Counted from the first letter of the stretch, positions 1 through 9,402 are shown. The stretch is 64,000 bases of DNA from an uncultured Alcaligenaceae bacterium (GCA_937908115.1 CALEQZ010000015.1:24394-88393), one strand, 5' to 3'. A program made the numbers and translations. Notes: generated by a model from the sequence alone, not told the origin.

Positions 1-928
1 CGACCCACCCGTCGCGGCCTTCGCCGGTGAAGACGCCCGCGCGCCGGGCCAGGTCAAGGAACACCGGGTGCACCAAATAGATCCCGAAGGTCAGCGGCGC
101 CAGCAGCGGCAGCCGGGGCAGGCGCGGCTTGTCCAGGATGAGCTGGAAGGCGGCCAGCGACATGGCGGTGACCGTCAGGCTGAAGTACTCGTAGAAATAC
201 AAATCGAGCGCGTCGGCGTCGGACAGCGCCGCAACACCCAGCGCCGTGACGGCGATCGAGCCGGCCAGCACCCAGCCGGGACGCGGCACCCGCAGCTCCC
301 CGGCCAAGATCATGCGCCCGGCCACGAAGTAGCCCAGATAGGGCAGGAACCAGGTCAGGAAAAATCCCCGCCCGGCCCCGGCGACGTGTCGGTACAAGCC
401 ATCGAGCACGGCGATGACAAAGATCGCACCCACCGACGCCAGGCGCCGCCTGGCGGTGGTGCGCGCGTACCAGTCGCGCACGAAGGGGGCAAATAGATAC
501 AGCCCCACGATCATGTACAGATACCAGAGATGGTAGTAGGGGCGTCCTTCGGCCAGCCGCGTGAGCCACGCGCCGGCTGGCGCGGGCTGGTCGTCCAGGC
601 GCGCCAGGAAGGCGCTCCAGGCCAGGTAGAAGGCCGTCCAAAAAACCAGCGGCGCCAACACCCGCGCCAGCCGTTTGCCGTAGTAGCGGCCGAGCGGCTC
701 GGGTTGGCGTCGCGGGGCGAGCAGCAGCGCGCCGCTGACCATGACGAAGACCGGCACGCACCAGCGCACGGCCGAGTCGTAGGCGTTGGCTGCCAGCCAC
801 GCCGCGCTGCCATAGGCGTGCGGCGCGGAGACGGCCAGGGCGGCGCAATGCAACAGCACGACGGCCAGCGCGGCCAGCCAGCGGGCGGTGTCCAGGCGCG
901 CCAAGCGGGGATCGATGGTTTCAGTCAT
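1..928 (-). CDS. Acyltransferase family 3 (OafA-like) membrane protein, truncated by window edge
   Basis: Reading the minus strand from an ATG at 928 gives an uninterrupted frame to base 1, so the C-terminus is outside the window. The translation starts MTETIDPRLARLDTARWLAA and is a chain of hydrophobic segments with short loops, including VVLLHCAALAVSA near the N-terminus (the family's conserved helix-1 His), VFVMVSGALLL, LWYLYMIVGLYLFAPF and FGIYLVHPVF. This is the pattern of inner-membrane acyltransferase-3 proteins, which transfer acetyl or other acyl groups to sugars of LPS, capsule or other glycans. The acceptor cannot be told from sequence. It is transcribed divergently from xseB. The family call is fairly sure; the substrate is unknown. 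Confidence 0.8.
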   Translation of the reverse strand, partial: MTETIDPRLARLDTARWLAALAVVLLHCAALAVSAPHAYGSAAWLAANAYDSAVRWCVPVFVMVSGALLLAPRRQPEPLGRYYGKRLARVLAPLVFWTAFYLAWSAFLARLDDQPAPAGAWLTRLAEGRPYYHLWYLYMIVGLYLFAPFVRDWYARTTARRRLASVGAIFVIAVLDGLYRHVAGAGRGFFLTWFLPYLGYFVAGRMILAGELRVPRPGWVLAGSIAVTALGVAALSDADALDLYFYEYFSLTVTAMSLAAFQLILDKPRLPRLPLLAPLTFGIYLVHPVFLDLARRAGVFTGEGRDGWV

Positions 929-1028
929 GGGGTTAACCCTAGCAAGGCCTGACAGGGCCAGCTGTTTCCAACCGTTAGCACCCGTACCGGCCGGATATCG
1001 GGCGCCCGCCGGCCGAGGAGCGATCTCG

Positions 1029-1034
1029 TACAAT
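1029..1034 (+). promoter_or_regulatory. Candidate -10 box for xseB-ispA-dxs, enclosed in a dyad
   Basis: TACAAT at 1029-1034 lies in the loop of a 6-bp inverted repeat: ATCTCG at 1023-1028 and CGAGAT at 1036-1041. No good -35 box is visible. It would give a leader of about 30 nt before the TTG of xseB. Inferred by eye. Confidence 0.4.
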
Positions 1035-1070
1035 TCGAGATTGTCCTTTCGATAGCTGCCGGAGTCTCTT

Positions 1071-1331
1071 TTGGCCGAGCCAACGCCCGCCGAACCCCGC
1101 CCTTTGCCGCAGGATTTCGAGTCCGCGCTTGCCGAGCTCGAAGCCTTGGTCGCCACCATGGAAGACGGTTCGCTGCCGCTTGAACAATCGCTCGCGGCGT
1201 ATCGTCGCGGCGTGGAATTGACCCGCATCTGCCAGGAACGCCTGAGCCAGGCCGAGCAGCAGGTGCGCGTGCTCGAAGGCGAACTGCTGCGCCCGCTCGA
1301 GCCCGGCGCCCTGGATGGCGGCAAGGAATGA
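1071..1331 (+). CDS. xseB: Exodeoxyribonuclease VII small subunit
   Basis: An 86-aa protein, the usual size for XseB. It has the family core [19 protein letters not shown] followed by [16 protein letters not shown] and a helical [15 protein letters not shown] segment. XseB binds the large subunit XseA to form exonuclease VII, which degrades single-stranded DNA in the cytoplasm. The start is TTG at 1071, chosen because GGAG at 1061-1064 sits 6 nt upstream and no ATG precedes the conserved core. The stop overlaps the ATG of ispA by 4 nt. xseB-ispA-dxs is a common operon order in proteobacteria. xseA is not in the window. Confidence 0.93.
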   Translation: MAEPTPAEPRPLPQDFESALAELEALVATMEDGSLPLEQSLAAYRRGVELTRICQERLSQAEQQVRVLEGELLRPLEPGALDGGKE

Positions 1332-2239
1332 AGCCGGCAGTGCCCTTCGAGACCTGGCTGCAGGCGTGCGTGGCCGGCATGGAGCAGAAGCTCGATGCGC
1401 TGATGCCGCCGGCCGACGAGCCGCCGGCGCGTCTGCACCAGGCCATGCGCTACGCGGTCCTGGGCGGTGGCAAGCGGGTGCGCGCGGCGCTGGTGTACGC
1501 GGCCGGCCAGGCGTGTTGCGGGCACGGCCCCATCGCCGCCGCGACGGAAGCGGCGCTGGACCGCGCGGCCGCGGCCGTCGAGCTCATCCATGCCTATTCG
1601 CTGGTGCACGACGACCTGCCCTGCATGGACAATGACACCTTGCGGCGGGGCCGGCCCACCGTGCACGTGCAGTTCGACGAAGCCACGGCCATGCTGGCCG
1701 GCGACGCGCTGCAGCCGCTGGCGTTCGAGCTGCTAGCGGACATGCCGATCGCGCCCGCCCTGGGGCTGCAGGCCATCCAGGTGCTGGCGCGCGCAGCCGG
1801 CAGCGCGGGCATGGCCGGCGGCCAGGCGATCGATCTTTACAGCGTGGGCCGCGTGCTCGAAAGCCACGAGCTGCAGACCATGCACATGATGAAGACCGGC
1901 GCCATGCTGATGGCCAGCGTGGAACTGGGCGGCATCGTCGCCGGCGCGAGCTCCATGCAGCGCCAGGCGCTGCAGGCCTATGCCGAAGCGATCGGCCTGG
2001 CCTTCCAAGTGGTCGACGACATCCTGGACGTGACGGCCGATACGGCCAGCCTGGGCAAGACCGCCGGCAAGGACGCCGCGGACAATAAGCCGACCTACGT
2101 ATCGACCCTGGGCCTGGAGCAGGCGCAGGCGCTGGCGCAGGAGCTGCGTGAGGCCGCGCACGAGGCGTTGGCGCCGCTGGGGGGCGCCGCGGCCTACCTG
2201 GCTGCGCTGGCCGACTATATCGTTCTCAGAAACCGCTGA
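1328..2239 (+). CDS. ispA: Farnesyl diphosphate synthase (geranyltranstransferase)
   Basis: A 303-aa cytosolic trans-prenyltransferase that condenses IPP with DMAPP and GPP to make C15 farnesyl diphosphate. Both aspartate-rich motifs are present: DDLPCMDND around residues 95-103 and DDILD at 230-234, each chelating Mg2+-diphosphate. The [10 protein letters not shown] motif lies near residues 46-55. Length is normal for bacterial IspA. It overlaps xseB by 4 nt and is followed after 48 nt by dxs, so precursor synthesis and chain elongation are probably co-transcribed. Its product is the substrate of the HpnCDE enzymes encoded at 18.3-21.4 kb. Confidence 0.95.
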   Translation: MKPAVPFETWLQACVAGMEQKLDALMPPADEPPARLHQAMRYAVLGGGKRVRAALVYAAGQACCGHGPIAAATEAALDRAAAAVELIHAYSLVHDDLPCMDNDTLRRGRPTVHVQFDEATAMLAGDALQPLAFELLADMPIAPALGLQAIQVLARAAGSAGMAGGQAIDLYSVGRVLESHELQTMHMMKTGAMLMASVELGGIVAGASSMQRQALQAYAEAIGLAFQVVDDILDVTADTASLGKTAGKDAADNKPTYVSTLGLEQAQALAQELREAAHEALAPLGGAAAYLAALADYIVLRNR

Positions 2240-2287
2240 ACCCGGCGGCGCGTTCGCCGCCGGGCGAGCGCACCGCCACAGACGAGC

Positions 2288-4159
2288 ATGACGACCAAAC
2301 TACTGGACCGCATCCACAGCCCCGCAGACCTTCGCACGCTGGACCGGCGCGAGCTCAAGGCGCTGGCCGACGAATTGCGTGGCTTCGTGCTCGAGTCGGT
2401 TTCGCGCACCGGCGGCCACCTGTCGTCCAACCTGGGCACGGTGGAATTGACGCTGGCGTTGCATGCGGTGTTCGACACGCCGCACGACCGCATCATCTGG
2501 GACGTCGGCCACCAGTCCTATCCGCACAAGATCATCACGGGCCGGCGCGCCGCCATGGCCACGCTGCGCCAGCAGGGTGGCATTTCGGGTTTTCCCCGGC
2601 GCAGCGAATCCGAATACGACGCCTTCGGCACCGCGCATTCGTCCACGTCGATTTCCGCGGCGCTGGGCATGGCCGTGGCCTCGCGCAACGCCGGCATTTC
2701 GCGCCAGCACATCGCGGTCATCGGTGACGGCGCCATGTCCGCCGGCATGGCCTTCGAGGCCATGAACAACGCCGGCGTCACGCCCGGGATCAATCTGCTG
2801 GTGGTGCTCAACGACAACGACATGTCGATCTCGCCGGCCGTCGGGGCGCTGAACCGCTACCTCGCGCGGCTGATGTCGGGCCGCTTCTACGCCGCGGCCA
2901 AGAACATGGGCAAGGCGGTGCTGCAGCACATGCCGCCCGTGCTTGAGCTCGCGCGCCGCTTCGAGGAGCACGCCAAGGGCATGGTCACGCCGGCCACGCT
3001 GTTCGAGGAATTCGGCTTCAACTACGTCGGCCCCATCGACGGCCATGACCTGGATGCGCTGATCCCGACGCTGCAGAACCTGCGTGCGCTGCAGGGCTTG
3101 CAGTTCCTGCACGTGGTCACCAAGAAGGGGCAGGGCTACAAGCTGGCCGAAGCCGATCCCGTGCTGTACCACGGCCCGGGCAAGTTCGACCCTGCCGTGG
3201 GCATCCAGAAAAGCCAGGCGCCGGCGCGCCTGACCTACACGCAGGTCTTCGGTAAGTGGCTGTGCGACATGGCCGAGGCCGACCCGCGGCTGATCGGCAT
3301 CACGCCGGCCATGCGCGAGGGCAGCGGCCTGGTCGAGTTCGAGCAGCGCTTTCCGCAGCGGTATTTCGACGTGGGCATCGCCGAGCAGCATGCCGTGACG
3401 TTTGCCGCCGGGCTGGCTTGCGAGGGGCAAAAGCCCGTGGTGGCCATTTATTCCACCTTCCTGCAGCGCGGCTACGACCAACTCATCCACGACGTCGCGC
3501 TGCAAAACCTGGACGTCACGTTTGCGCTGGACCGGGCGGGGCTGGTCGGCGCCGACGGCGCGACCCACGCTGGCAACTACGACATCGCCTTCCTGCGTTG
3601 CGTGCCCAACATGGTCATCGCCGCGCCGTCGGACGAGAACGAGGCCAGGCTACTGCTGACCACCTGCTACCGGCACCCGGGCCCGGCGGCCGTGCGCTAC
3701 CCGCGCGGTGCCGGCTGCGGCGCCCAGGTCAGCGAAACGCTGGACGAGGTGCCGCTCGGCAAGGGCGTGGTGCGCCGGCGCGGCAAGCGCATCGCCATCC
3801 TGGGCTTCGGCACGCTGGTCCAACCGGCGCTGCAGGCCGCCGAGGCGCTGGATGCCACGGTGGCCGACATGCGCTTCGTCAAGCCGCTGGACCGCGACCT
3901 GGTGCGCGAACTGGCCGAGGGCCACGATGCCCTGGTCACGGTCGAAGAGGCGGCCATCATGGGCGGCGCCGGCAGCGCCGTGTGCGAAGCCCTCAACGAC
4001 ATGGGGCTGTGCATGCCTGTTCTGCAACTGGGGCTGCCCGACGTCTTCATCGACCATGGCGAGCAGAAGGCCCTGCTGGCCGGGCTGGGATTGGACGCCG
4101 CCGGCATCGAGGCGTCGGTGCGGCGCCGCTTCGGCAGCCTTTTGCAAGCCGGGGCCTAG
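2288..4159 (+). CDS. dxs: 1-deoxy-D-xylulose-5-phosphate synthase
   Basis: A 623-aa thiamine-diphosphate enzyme that condenses pyruvate and glyceraldehyde-3-phosphate to DXP, the first step of the MEP isoprenoid pathway (DXP also feeds thiamine and pyridoxal synthesis). Visible motifs are [10 protein letters not shown] near residue 41 with the active-site His, the TPP/Mg motif GDGAMSAG at 146-153, and the transketolase-type [13 protein letters not shown] with its catalytic Glu. Length matches the family (about 620 aa). It is the third gene of the xseB-ispA-dxs operon. ATG at 2288 begins the conserved N-terminus. DXP also links it to pdxA at 8.4 kb, which acts in the same vitamin B6 route. Confidence 0.97.
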   Translation: MTTKLLDRIHSPADLRTLDRRELKALADELRGFVLESVSRTGGHLSSNLGTVELTLALHAVFDTPHDRIIWDVGHQSYPHKIITGRRAAMATLRQQGGISGFPRRSESEYDAFGTAHSSTSISAALGMAVASRNAGISRQHIAVIGDGAMSAGMAFEAMNNAGVTPGINLLVVLNDNDMSISPAVGALNRYLARLMSGRFYAAAKNMGKAVLQHMPPVLELARRFEEHAKGMVTPATLFEEFGFNYVGPIDGHDLDALIPTLQNLRALQGLQFLHVVTKKGQGYKLAEADPVLYHGPGKFDPAVGIQKSQAPARLTYTQVFGKWLCDMAEADPRLIGITPAMREGSGLVEFEQRFPQRYFDVGIAEQHAVTFAAGLACEGQKPVVAIYSTFLQRGYDQLIHDVALQNLDVTFALDRAGLVGADGATHAGNYDIAFLRCVPNMVIAAPSDENEARLLLTTCYRHPGPAAVRYPRGAGCGAQVSETLDEVPLGKGVVRRRGKRIAILGFGTLVQPALQAAEALDATVADMRFVKPLDRDLVRELAEGHDALVTVEEAAIMGGAGSAVCEALNDMGLCMPVLQLGLPDVFIDHGEQKALLAGLGLDAAGIEASVRRRFGSLLQAGA

Positions 4160-4222
4160 GCCGCGGCCTGCCCCATTACCTGCCTCTTCTCAGGGTTTTT
4201 ACGGGGTAGAGGCGGTTTGCGC

Positions 4223-4228
4223 GATAAT
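4223..4228 (+). promoter_or_regulatory. Possible -10 box upstream of folE2
   Basis: GATAAT at 4223-4228 lies in an AT-richer patch between dxs and folE2, about 80 nt before the folE2 ATG. TTTACG further upstream is spaced 19 bp, which is poor for a -35 box. I looked for a Zur-like dyad, as might be expected for a zinc-independent FolE2, and saw none. Low confidence. Confidence 0.3.
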
Positions 4229-4306
4229 ATTTCCTGGCATTTTTTACGCAGGCACGGCCGGCCCGGGATCGCGGGCCCCTTCGGCCATGCGCCTACAGGT
4301 ACCGCT

Positions 4307-5104
4307 ATGAATTCCCCGATCGATCCCGCCATCGTCATGCCGGACGTGCAAAGCACGGTGGATACGCGCCAGATTCCCATCCAGCGGGTGGGCATCCGCG
4401 GCGTGCGCCATCCCATGCTGGTGGCCGGAGCCGATGGCCAGGCGCAGCCGACCGTGGCCACATGGACGCTGACCGTGGCGCTGCCGGCAACCGAAAAAGG
4501 CACCCACATGTCGCGCTTCGTGGCGCTGCTGGAGCAATACCGCACCCAGCCCATGACGCCGGCGCGCTTTTGCGAAATGGCCCGCGAGATGCTGCCGCTG
4601 CTGCACGCCGAGCGCGGCGACATCACGGCGGCCTTTCCCTACTTCATCGACAAGGCGGCGCCGGTCTCGGGCGTGCGCAGCCTGATGGACTACGAGCTGC
4701 AGTGGGTGGCAAGGGCGCAGGGCGACGACGTCGAGTTCGAGATGTCGGTGCAGGTGCCCGTCACCAGCCTGTGCCCGTGTTCCAAGACGATTTCCGACTA
4801 CGGCGCGCACAACCAGCGGTCCCATGTCACGGTGCACGCCGTGGTGCGCGAAGGGGTCAGCGCAGACGAGCTGATCCGCCTGGTCGAGGCCGAGGCCTCC
4901 TGCGAGCTGTGGGGCCTGCTCAAGCGGCCGGACGAAAAATACGTCACCGAGCGCGCCTACGACAATCCCAAGTTCGTCGAGGACTTGGTGCGCGACGTCG
5001 CGGCCAAGCTGCGGGACCATCCTGGCATCGTGCGCTACCGCGTCGAAGCCGAGAACTTCGAATCCATCCACAACCACTCGGCCTACGCCGTGGTGGAGGG
5101 CTGA
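4307..5104 (+). CDS. folE2: GTP cyclohydrolase I, FolE2 type (class IB)
   Basis: A 265-aa protein of the FolE2/MptA family, which converts GTP to 7,8-dihydroneopterin triphosphate, the first step of folate synthesis. Unlike FolE it works with metals other than zinc. Family motifs visible are GIRGVRHP near residues 29-36, [10 protein letters not shown] near 62-71 and [20 protein letters not shown] with the metal/catalytic Cys. The frame stays open upstream to 4217, but the ATG at 4307 ([15 protein letters not shown]) is chosen because the upstream residues look non-coding. It lies downstream of dxs and upstream of the rpsF block. No classical folE is in this window. Confidence 0.93.
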   Translation: MNSPIDPAIVMPDVQSTVDTRQIPIQRVGIRGVRHPMLVAGADGQAQPTVATWTLTVALPATEKGTHMSRFVALLEQYRTQPMTPARFCEMAREMLPLLHAERGDITAAFPYFIDKAAPVSGVRSLMDYELQWVARAQGDDVEFEMSVQVPVTSLCPCSKTISDYGAHNQRSHVTVHAVVREGVSADELIRLVEAEASCELWGLLKRPDEKYVTERAYDNPKFVEDLVRDVAAKLRDHPGIVRYRVEAENFESIHNHSAYAVVEG

Positions 5105-5180
5105 AACCCCGGTGCCTCGTGGCTGCGGTGCCCGCCGGCCGGGCGGCAGCCTGCGGGCTGTGGCGGCGTCCCTGTTGTTT

Positions 5181-5209
5181 TTGCGTTTTTGCCCTCGATA
5201 GGCGATAAT
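5181..5209 (+). promoter_or_regulatory. Sigma70-type promoter for the rpsF operon
   Basis: TTGCGT at 5181-5186 and GATAAT at 5204-5209 are separated by 17 bp, the best -35/-10 pair in this part of the window. Predicted start near 5216 gives a leader of about 125 nt before rpsF. The -10 box is inside a perfect 9-bp inverted repeat (5191-5199 and 5208-5216). Confidence 0.6.
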
Positions 5210-5216
5210 CGAGGGC
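5191..5216 (+). repeat. Perfect 9-bp inverted repeat overlapping the rpsF -10 box
   Basis: GCCCTCGAT at 5191-5199 is the exact reverse complement of ATCGAGGGC at 5208-5216, with an 8-nt spacer. It is followed by TTTC, so it could act as a weak terminator for folE2 transcription, as an operator at the rpsF promoter, or be incidental. Confidence 0.5.
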
Positions 5217-5340
5217 TTTCTTGCTCGACCCGGTGGTCATTTGGCCTTCGGGCGGGCTGTCCCAAGCCGCTTAGGGTGGGCCGGGCTGACCCCGGGCCTT
5301 CGATCCGGGCGGCATACGACATCCACAAGGAGTCTCGTAC

Positions 5341-5730
5341 ATGCGCCACTACGAAGTAGTGTTCATCGTCCACCCGGACCAGAGCGAGCAGGTGCCCGCC
5401 ATGGTCGAGCGTTACCAGACGCTGATCACCAGCCAGCAAGGCAAGGTGCACCGCCTGGAAGACTGGGGCCGTCGCCAATTGGCCTACCCCATCCAGAAGC
5501 TCGTCAAGGCCCACTACGTGTGCCTGAACATCGAATGCAGCCAGGCCACGCTGCAAGAGCTGGAGCATTCGTTCCGCTACAACGACGCTGTGCTGCGCCA
5601 CCTCATCATCAAGACCAAGAAGGCGCCGGAAGGCCCGTCGGTCATGATGAAGTCGGTCGAGCGCGAGGAGGCCCGCAAGGCAGCGGCCGAGCCCGCTCCT
5701 GCTCCCGCCGCCGAGGCGGCCGCCGAATAA
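5341..5730 (+). CDS. rpsF: 30S ribosomal protein S6
   Basis: A 129-aa S6 protein with the family start [19 protein letters not shown] and the core [21 protein letters not shown]6 binds the central domain of 16S rRNA together with S18, encoded two genes downstream. The C-terminal tail is Ala/Pro/Glu-rich (about residues 105-129), as in many proteobacterial S6 proteins. AGGAG lies about 9 nt upstream of the ATG. The order rpsF-priB-rpsR-rplI is the classic proteobacterial operon. The long leader upstream may hold an S6:S18 autoregulatory element (see findings). Confidence 0.97.
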   Translation: MRHYEVVFIVHPDQSEQVPAMVERYQTLITSQQGKVHRLEDWGRRQLAYPIQKLVKAHYVCLNIECSQATLQELEHSFRYNDAVLRHLIIKTKKAPEGPSVMMKSVEREEARKAAAEPAPAPAAEAAAE

Positions 5731-5749
5731 GGCGCTCGCGCGGGCGACA

Positions 5750-6067
5750 GTGAACCGCGTGGAGCTCAGTGGCCGGGTGCTCCAATGTGGGCCCCTGCGT
5801 CACACCCCGGCAGGATTGCCGGTGTTGGAAATGGTGCTGGAGCATGCGTCGGAAGTGATCGAAGCGGGTGTCCCCCGCCGGGTCGAACTGACGCTCGAGG
5901 CGGTGGCCCTGGGAGACCTGGCCCGCATGCTCGAAGGCACGGCGTTGGGCAGCCTGCTGCACGTGCAGGGGTTCCTGGCGCCGACCCGCAAAGGGTCCAT
6001 GCGCTTGAAGCTGCATTTGCAACAGGCGCACCGCACCGGGCCGGATAGCGGCCACGCGCTCGCATGA
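5750..6067 (+). CDS. priB: Primosomal replication protein N
   Basis: A 105-aa single OB-fold protein ([21 protein letters not shown], then an ending LQQAHRTG). PriB helps load the replicative helicase at restarted forks through PriA-PriB-DnaT contacts and binds single-stranded DNA. The start is GTG at 5750, 19 nt after rpsF; there is no strong Shine-Dalgarno, suggesting translational coupling. Its place between rpsF and rpsR is the standard one and supports the call despite its short length. Confidence 0.9.
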   Translation: MNRVELSGRVLQCGPLRHTPAGLPVLEMVLEHASEVIEAGVPRRVELTLEAVALGDLARMLEGTALGSLLHVQGFLAPTRKGSMRLKLHLQQAHRTGPDSGHALA

Positions 6068-6160
6068 CGCTCGCATGAAGGATTGACACGGCGGCGAGCC
6101 GCCAAGCCACACGAATACGCCGCGGCCAGCGCGCCAGGCAAACATTGCAAGAGGCACATC

Positions 6161-6433
6161 ATGGCTTTCTTCGGAAAACGCAAGGAAAAACGCAAGTTCA
6201 ACCAGCAGAACCCGCTGTTCAAGCGCCGCAAGTTCTGCCGCTTCACCGCTGCCGGCGTCGAAGAGATCGACTACAAGGATCTCGACACCCTGCGCGACTT
6301 CATCCAGGAAAACGGCAAGATCATTCCCGCCCGCCTGACCGGCACGAAGGCGCACTACCAGCGCCAGCTCGACACGGCGATCAAGCGTGCCCGCTTTTTG
6401 GCGTTGCTGCCGTACACCGACAACCACAAGTAA
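6161..6433 (+). CDS. rpsR: 30S ribosomal protein S18
   Basis: A 90-aa S18 ([16 protein letters not shown], then [21 protein letters not shown] and [21 protein letters not shown]). It pairs with S6 on the small-subunit platform. The frame is open further upstream, but ATG at 6161 is chosen by family length and by AGAGG about 8-10 nt upstream. A Cys remains in the KFCRF motif, so this is the zinc-ribbon-free common form. It lies between priB and rplI. Confidence 0.97.
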   Translation: MAFFGKRKEKRKFNQQNPLFKRRKFCRFTAAGVEEIDYKDLDTLRDFIQENGKIIPARLTGTKAHYQRQLDTAIKRARFLALLPYTDNHK

Positions 6434-6448
6434 TCCGGGGGCACAGAC

Positions 6449-6904
6449 ATGCAAGTCATCCTGCTCGAGAAAGTCACCAACCTGGGCAACCTGGGCGACG
6501 TCGTGCGCGTGCGTGACGGTTATGCGCGCAACTTCCTGATCCCGCAGAAGAAGGCGCGCCGCGCCACCGAGGCGGCCCTGAAGGAATTCGAAGCCCGCCG
6601 CGCCGAACTGGAGAAGATCCAGGCCGAGAAGCTGGCCGCCGCGCAGGCGCTGGGCCAGCGCCTGGAAGGCCACGTGCTCAAGTTCACCGAAAAGGCGGGC
6701 GTGGACGGCCGGCTGTTTGGTTCGGTCACCAACATGGACGTCGCCGCCGGCCTGGCGCGCGACGGCTTTGCGGGCATCGAGAAGTCGCAGGTCCGCCTGC
6801 CGGACGGCCCGATCAAGCAGATCGGCGAGTACTCCGTGCAGGTTTCCCTGCATCCGGACGTCTCGGCTACGATTACCGTGGCGGTCGCCGGCGAACTGGC
6901 CTGA
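6449..6904 (+). CDS. rplI: 50S ribosomal protein L9
   Basis: A 151-aa L9 with the signature [19 protein letters not shown] and [15 protein letters not shown] in the N-terminal rRNA-binding domain, a long central helix (about residues 40-75) and the C-terminal domain. It binds 23S rRNA near the L1 stalk. It starts 15 nt after rpsR, is the last gene of the rpsF operon, and is followed by a good intrinsic terminator at 6933-6955. Confidence 0.97.
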   Translation: MQVILLEKVTNLGNLGDVVRVRDGYARNFLIPQKKARRATEAALKEFEARRAELEKIQAEKLAAAQALGQRLEGHVLKFTEKAGVDGRLFGSVTNMDVAAGLARDGFAGIEKSQVRLPDGPIKQIGEYSVQVSLHPDVSATITVAVAGELA

Positions 6905-6932
6905 CGCCCCGAGGCCGGGCATGCCTTAAGCG

Positions 6933-6955
6933 AGCCGGCGCAAGCCGGCTTTTTC
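6933..6955 (+). terminator. Intrinsic terminator after rplI
   Basis: A perfect 7-bp stem, AGCCGGC (6933-6939) with GCCGGCT (6944-6950), a GCAA tetraloop and a T-run at 6950-6954. It separates the ribosomal operon from dnaB. Confidence 0.85.
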
Positions 6956-7000
6956 ATGCGCGCAGGCAGACGGCTTTCACGCATGGCCAAACCATCCGGT

Positions 7001-7006
7001 TACTAT
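7001..7006 (+). promoter_or_regulatory. Candidate -10 box, dnaB, directly before the ATG
   Basis: TACTAT at 7001-7006 ends 7 nt before the dnaB ATG at 7014. Transcription would start at about 7013, giving a leader of 0-1 nt. No Shine-Dalgarno sequence is visible before the ATG. See the near-leaderless finding. Confidence 0.4.
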
Positions 7007-7013
7007 TGACGCC

Positions 7014-8384
7014 ATGAATTCGCCCCTCGATCCGCAACTGGAACAACTGCGCGTGCCGCCCCATTCGGTCGAGGCCGAGCAATCGGTCCTGGGCGGCCTG
7101 CTGCTGGACAATGCCGCCTGGGACCGCATCGCCGACGTCCTGGGCGAGGAAGACTTCTATCGCCACGAGCACCGCCTGATCTGGCAGCACATGGCCAAGC
7201 TGATCGGCCTGGCCCGGCCTGCCGACGTCATCACGGTGCACGAATCCCTGGTCAGCGCTGGCAAGAGCGAGGAAGCCGGCGGACTGGCCTACCTGAATGC
7301 GCTGGCGCACAACACGCCCTCGGCGGCCAACATCCGGCGCTATGCCGAGATCGTCCGCGAGCGGGCCATGCTGCGCAAGCTGGTGACCATTGCCGACGAG
7401 ATTTCCGCCGCCGCCTTCAATCCCCAAGGCAAGGAGGCGCGCCAGCTGCTGGACGAGGCCGAGTCCAAGGTCTTCCAGATCGCGCAGGAAGGCTCGCGCG
7501 GCGCCGCGGGATTCCAGGAAATCCAGCCGCTGCTGGCGCAGGTGGTCGAGCGCATCGATGAACTCTATCACCGCGAGGGCGACTCCGACGTCACGGGCGT
7601 GCCCACCGGCTTTACCGACCTGGACAAGATGACCTCCGGCCTGCAGCCGGGTGACCTGATCATCGTGGCCGGCCGGCCTTCCATGGGCAAGACCTCGTTC
7701 TCGATGAACATCGGCGAGCACGTGGCCATCGAGCAGGGCCTGCCGGTGGCGGTGTTCTCCATGGAAATGGGCGCCGTGCAGCTGGCCATGCGCATGCTGG
7801 GGTCGGTGGGCATGCTGGACCAGCACCGCATGCGCACCGGCAAGCTGCAGGCCGACGACTGGCCGAGGGTGACGCACGCGGTCCAGAAAATGCAGGATGC
7901 CCAGCTCTACATCGACGAAACGCCTGCGCTCAGCTCGATGGAAGTGCGTGCCCGCGCCCGACGGCTGGCGCGCCAGTGCGGCCAGCTCGGGCTGATCATC
8001 GTCGACTACCTGCAGCTGATGGCGGCCAATTCGGCGGGCGAGAACCGCGCCACCGAAATTTCCGAGATCAGCCGTTCGCTCAAGGGCTTGGCCAAGGAGC
8101 TGAACTGCCCGCTGATCGCCTTGTCGCAGCTGAACCGCAGCCTGGAGCAGCGGCCGAACAAGCGCCCGGTGATGAGCGACCTGCGCGAATCGGGCGCCAT
8201 CGAACAGGACGCCGACCTGATCCTGTTCATCTACCGGGACGAGGTCTACAACCCCGACTCCCCGGACAAGGGTACGGCTGAAATCATCATCGGCAAGCAG
8301 CGTAACGGCCCGATCGGCACGGTGCGGCTGACCTTCCAGGGTTCCAGCACCCGTTTCTTGAACTTCACTGGCGGCCAGTACTGA
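7014..8384 (+). CDS. dnaB: Replicative DNA helicase DnaB
   Basis: A 456-aa hexameric 5'-3' helicase that unwinds the replication fork. The N-terminal DnaB domain begins RVPPHSVEAEQSVLGGLL. The RecA-like motor has Walker A GRPSMGKTSFS near residues 220-230, Walker B LIIVDYLQLM near 322-331 and SDLRESGAIEQDADLI near the end. Length is typical. It stands alone after the rplI terminator with a -10-like hexamer almost touching the ATG. It ends 31 nt before the stop of convergent pdxA. Proximity to priB is usual in proteobacteria. Confidence 0.97.
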   Translation: MNSPLDPQLEQLRVPPHSVEAEQSVLGGLLLDNAAWDRIADVLGEEDFYRHEHRLIWQHMAKLIGLARPADVITVHESLVSAGKSEEAGGLAYLNALAHNTPSAANIRRYAEIVRERAMLRKLVTIADEISAAAFNPQGKEARQLLDEAESKVFQIAQEGSRGAAGFQEIQPLLAQVVERIDELYHREGDSDVTGVPTGFTDLDKMTSGLQPGDLIIVAGRPSMGKTSFSMNIGEHVAIEQGLPVAVFSMEMGAVQLAMRMLGSVGMLDQHRMRTGKLQADDWPRVTHAVQKMQDAQLYIDETPALSSMEVRARARRLARQCGQLGLIIVDYLQLMAANSAGENRATEISEISRSLKGLAKELNCPLIALSQLNRSLEQRPNKRPVMSDLRESGAIEQDADLILFIYRDEVYNPDSPDKGTAEIIIGKQRNGPIGTVRLTFQGSSTRFLNFTGGQY

Positions 8385-8415
8385 GGCCGGGCGCCCTGCG
8401 CCGCGGCCAGTTGCC

Positions 8416-9402
8416 CTACGCGCCTGGCGTCATGGCCAGCGCGAGGCCGAAGGCCGCTCGCAGCGAGGCGGGGTCGGCCACCCCTTGGCCGGCGATGTCG
8501 AAGGCCGTGCCATGGTCCACGCTGGTGCGCACGAACGGCAGGCCGACCGTGACGTTGACGCCCTGGTCTATGCCCAAATACTTGATCGGGATCAGGCCCT
8601 GGTCGTGGTATTGCGCGACGACGATGTCGAACTCGCCGCGCCGGGCGCGCATGAAGACGGTGTCGCCGGGCAGGGGGCCGCTGACGTCCATGCCGGCGCG
8701 GCGGGCCGCTTGCACGGCCGGGGCGATGATGTCGGCGTCCTCGCGGCCGAAACGGCCGCCTTCGCCGGCGTGCGGGTTGAGCCCCGCCACCGCGATGCGC
8801 GGCCGGTCGATCCCCATCTGGCGGCAGGCACGCTGGGCAAGCGCAATGGCGCGCGATTCCGCTTCCAACGTGATGCGCGGCGCGACTTCGGCCAGCGGGA
8901 TGTGTATGGTGACGAGCAGTACGCGCAGTTCGTCGTTGGCCAGCATCATCGCGTAGTCCGCGGTGCCGGTGCGTTGCGCCAGGATTTCGGTGTGGCCAGG
9001 GAAGTCGACGCCGCCGGCGCGCAGCGATTCCTTGTTCAGCGGCGCCGTCACGATGGCGCGCAGCCGGCCGGCTGCAGCATCGTCGATGGCGCGGCACACG
9101 TAGTCATAGGCGGCTCGCCCGGCCGCCGCGCTGACCCTGCCGATGGGCAAGTCTTCTGGCAGCGGCGCGCTGCAGGCCACGACCGGCATCTGGCGCGGGT
9201 CGGTGCTGCCTGTGCCAGGCGACTCGACCGCGCTGACCGCCACGTCCGCGCCCAGCGCCGCGGCGGCACGCCGCAGCGCGCCCGGGTCGCCGTAGACGAC
9301 GGCCGGCGCCGCCAGCCCCGCGGCCCAAGCCTTCACGACGATTTCGGGTCCGATGCCGGCCGCATCGCCCATGGTGATGCCGACGGGCAATGATTCGACC
9401 AT
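8416..9402 (-). CDS. pdxA: 4-hydroxythreonine-4-phosphate dehydrogenase
   Basis: A 328-aa NAD-dependent dehydrogenase that oxidises 4-phosphohydroxy-L-threonine; the product condenses with DXP (PdxJ) to make pyridoxine phosphate. Family features are the start PVGITMGDAAGIGPEIVVKA, metal-binding His residues in FPGHTEIL and in QYHDQGLIPIKY, and GLNPHAGEGGRFG. Length is normal (about 330 aa). It lies downstream of the PIN-PhoH gene on the same strand with a 46-nt gap. Convergent with dnaB. Confidence 0.94.
   Translation of the reverse strand: MVESLPVGITMGDAAGIGPEIVVKAWAAGLAAPAVVYGDPGALRRAAAALGADVAVSAVESPGTGSTDPRQMPVVACSAPLPEDLPIGRVSAAAGRAAYDYVCRAIDDAAAGRLRAIVTAPLNKESLRAGGVDFPGHTEILAQRTGTADYAMMLANDELRVLLVTIHIPLAEVAPRITLEAESRAIALAQRACRQMGIDRPRIAVAGLNPHAGEGGRFGREDADIIAPAVQAARRAGMDVSGPLPGDTVFMRARRGEFDIVVAQYHDQGLIPIKYLGIDQGVNVTVGLPFVRTSVDHGTAFDIAGQGVADPASLRAAFGLALAMTPGA

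Noticed and set aside
2300..3568. Long minus-strand frame opposite dxs, and similar long antisense frames opposite alaC, thrC, hrpA and dnaE
   Set aside because: Compositionally odd translations with no recognisable domain; the sense genes are certain. GC-rich third positions suppress stop codons on the opposite strand.
4160..4306. Zur box or folate-related riboswitch before folE2
   Set aside because: No palindrome resembling a Zur site and no conserved riboswitch core seen in the 147-nt gap.
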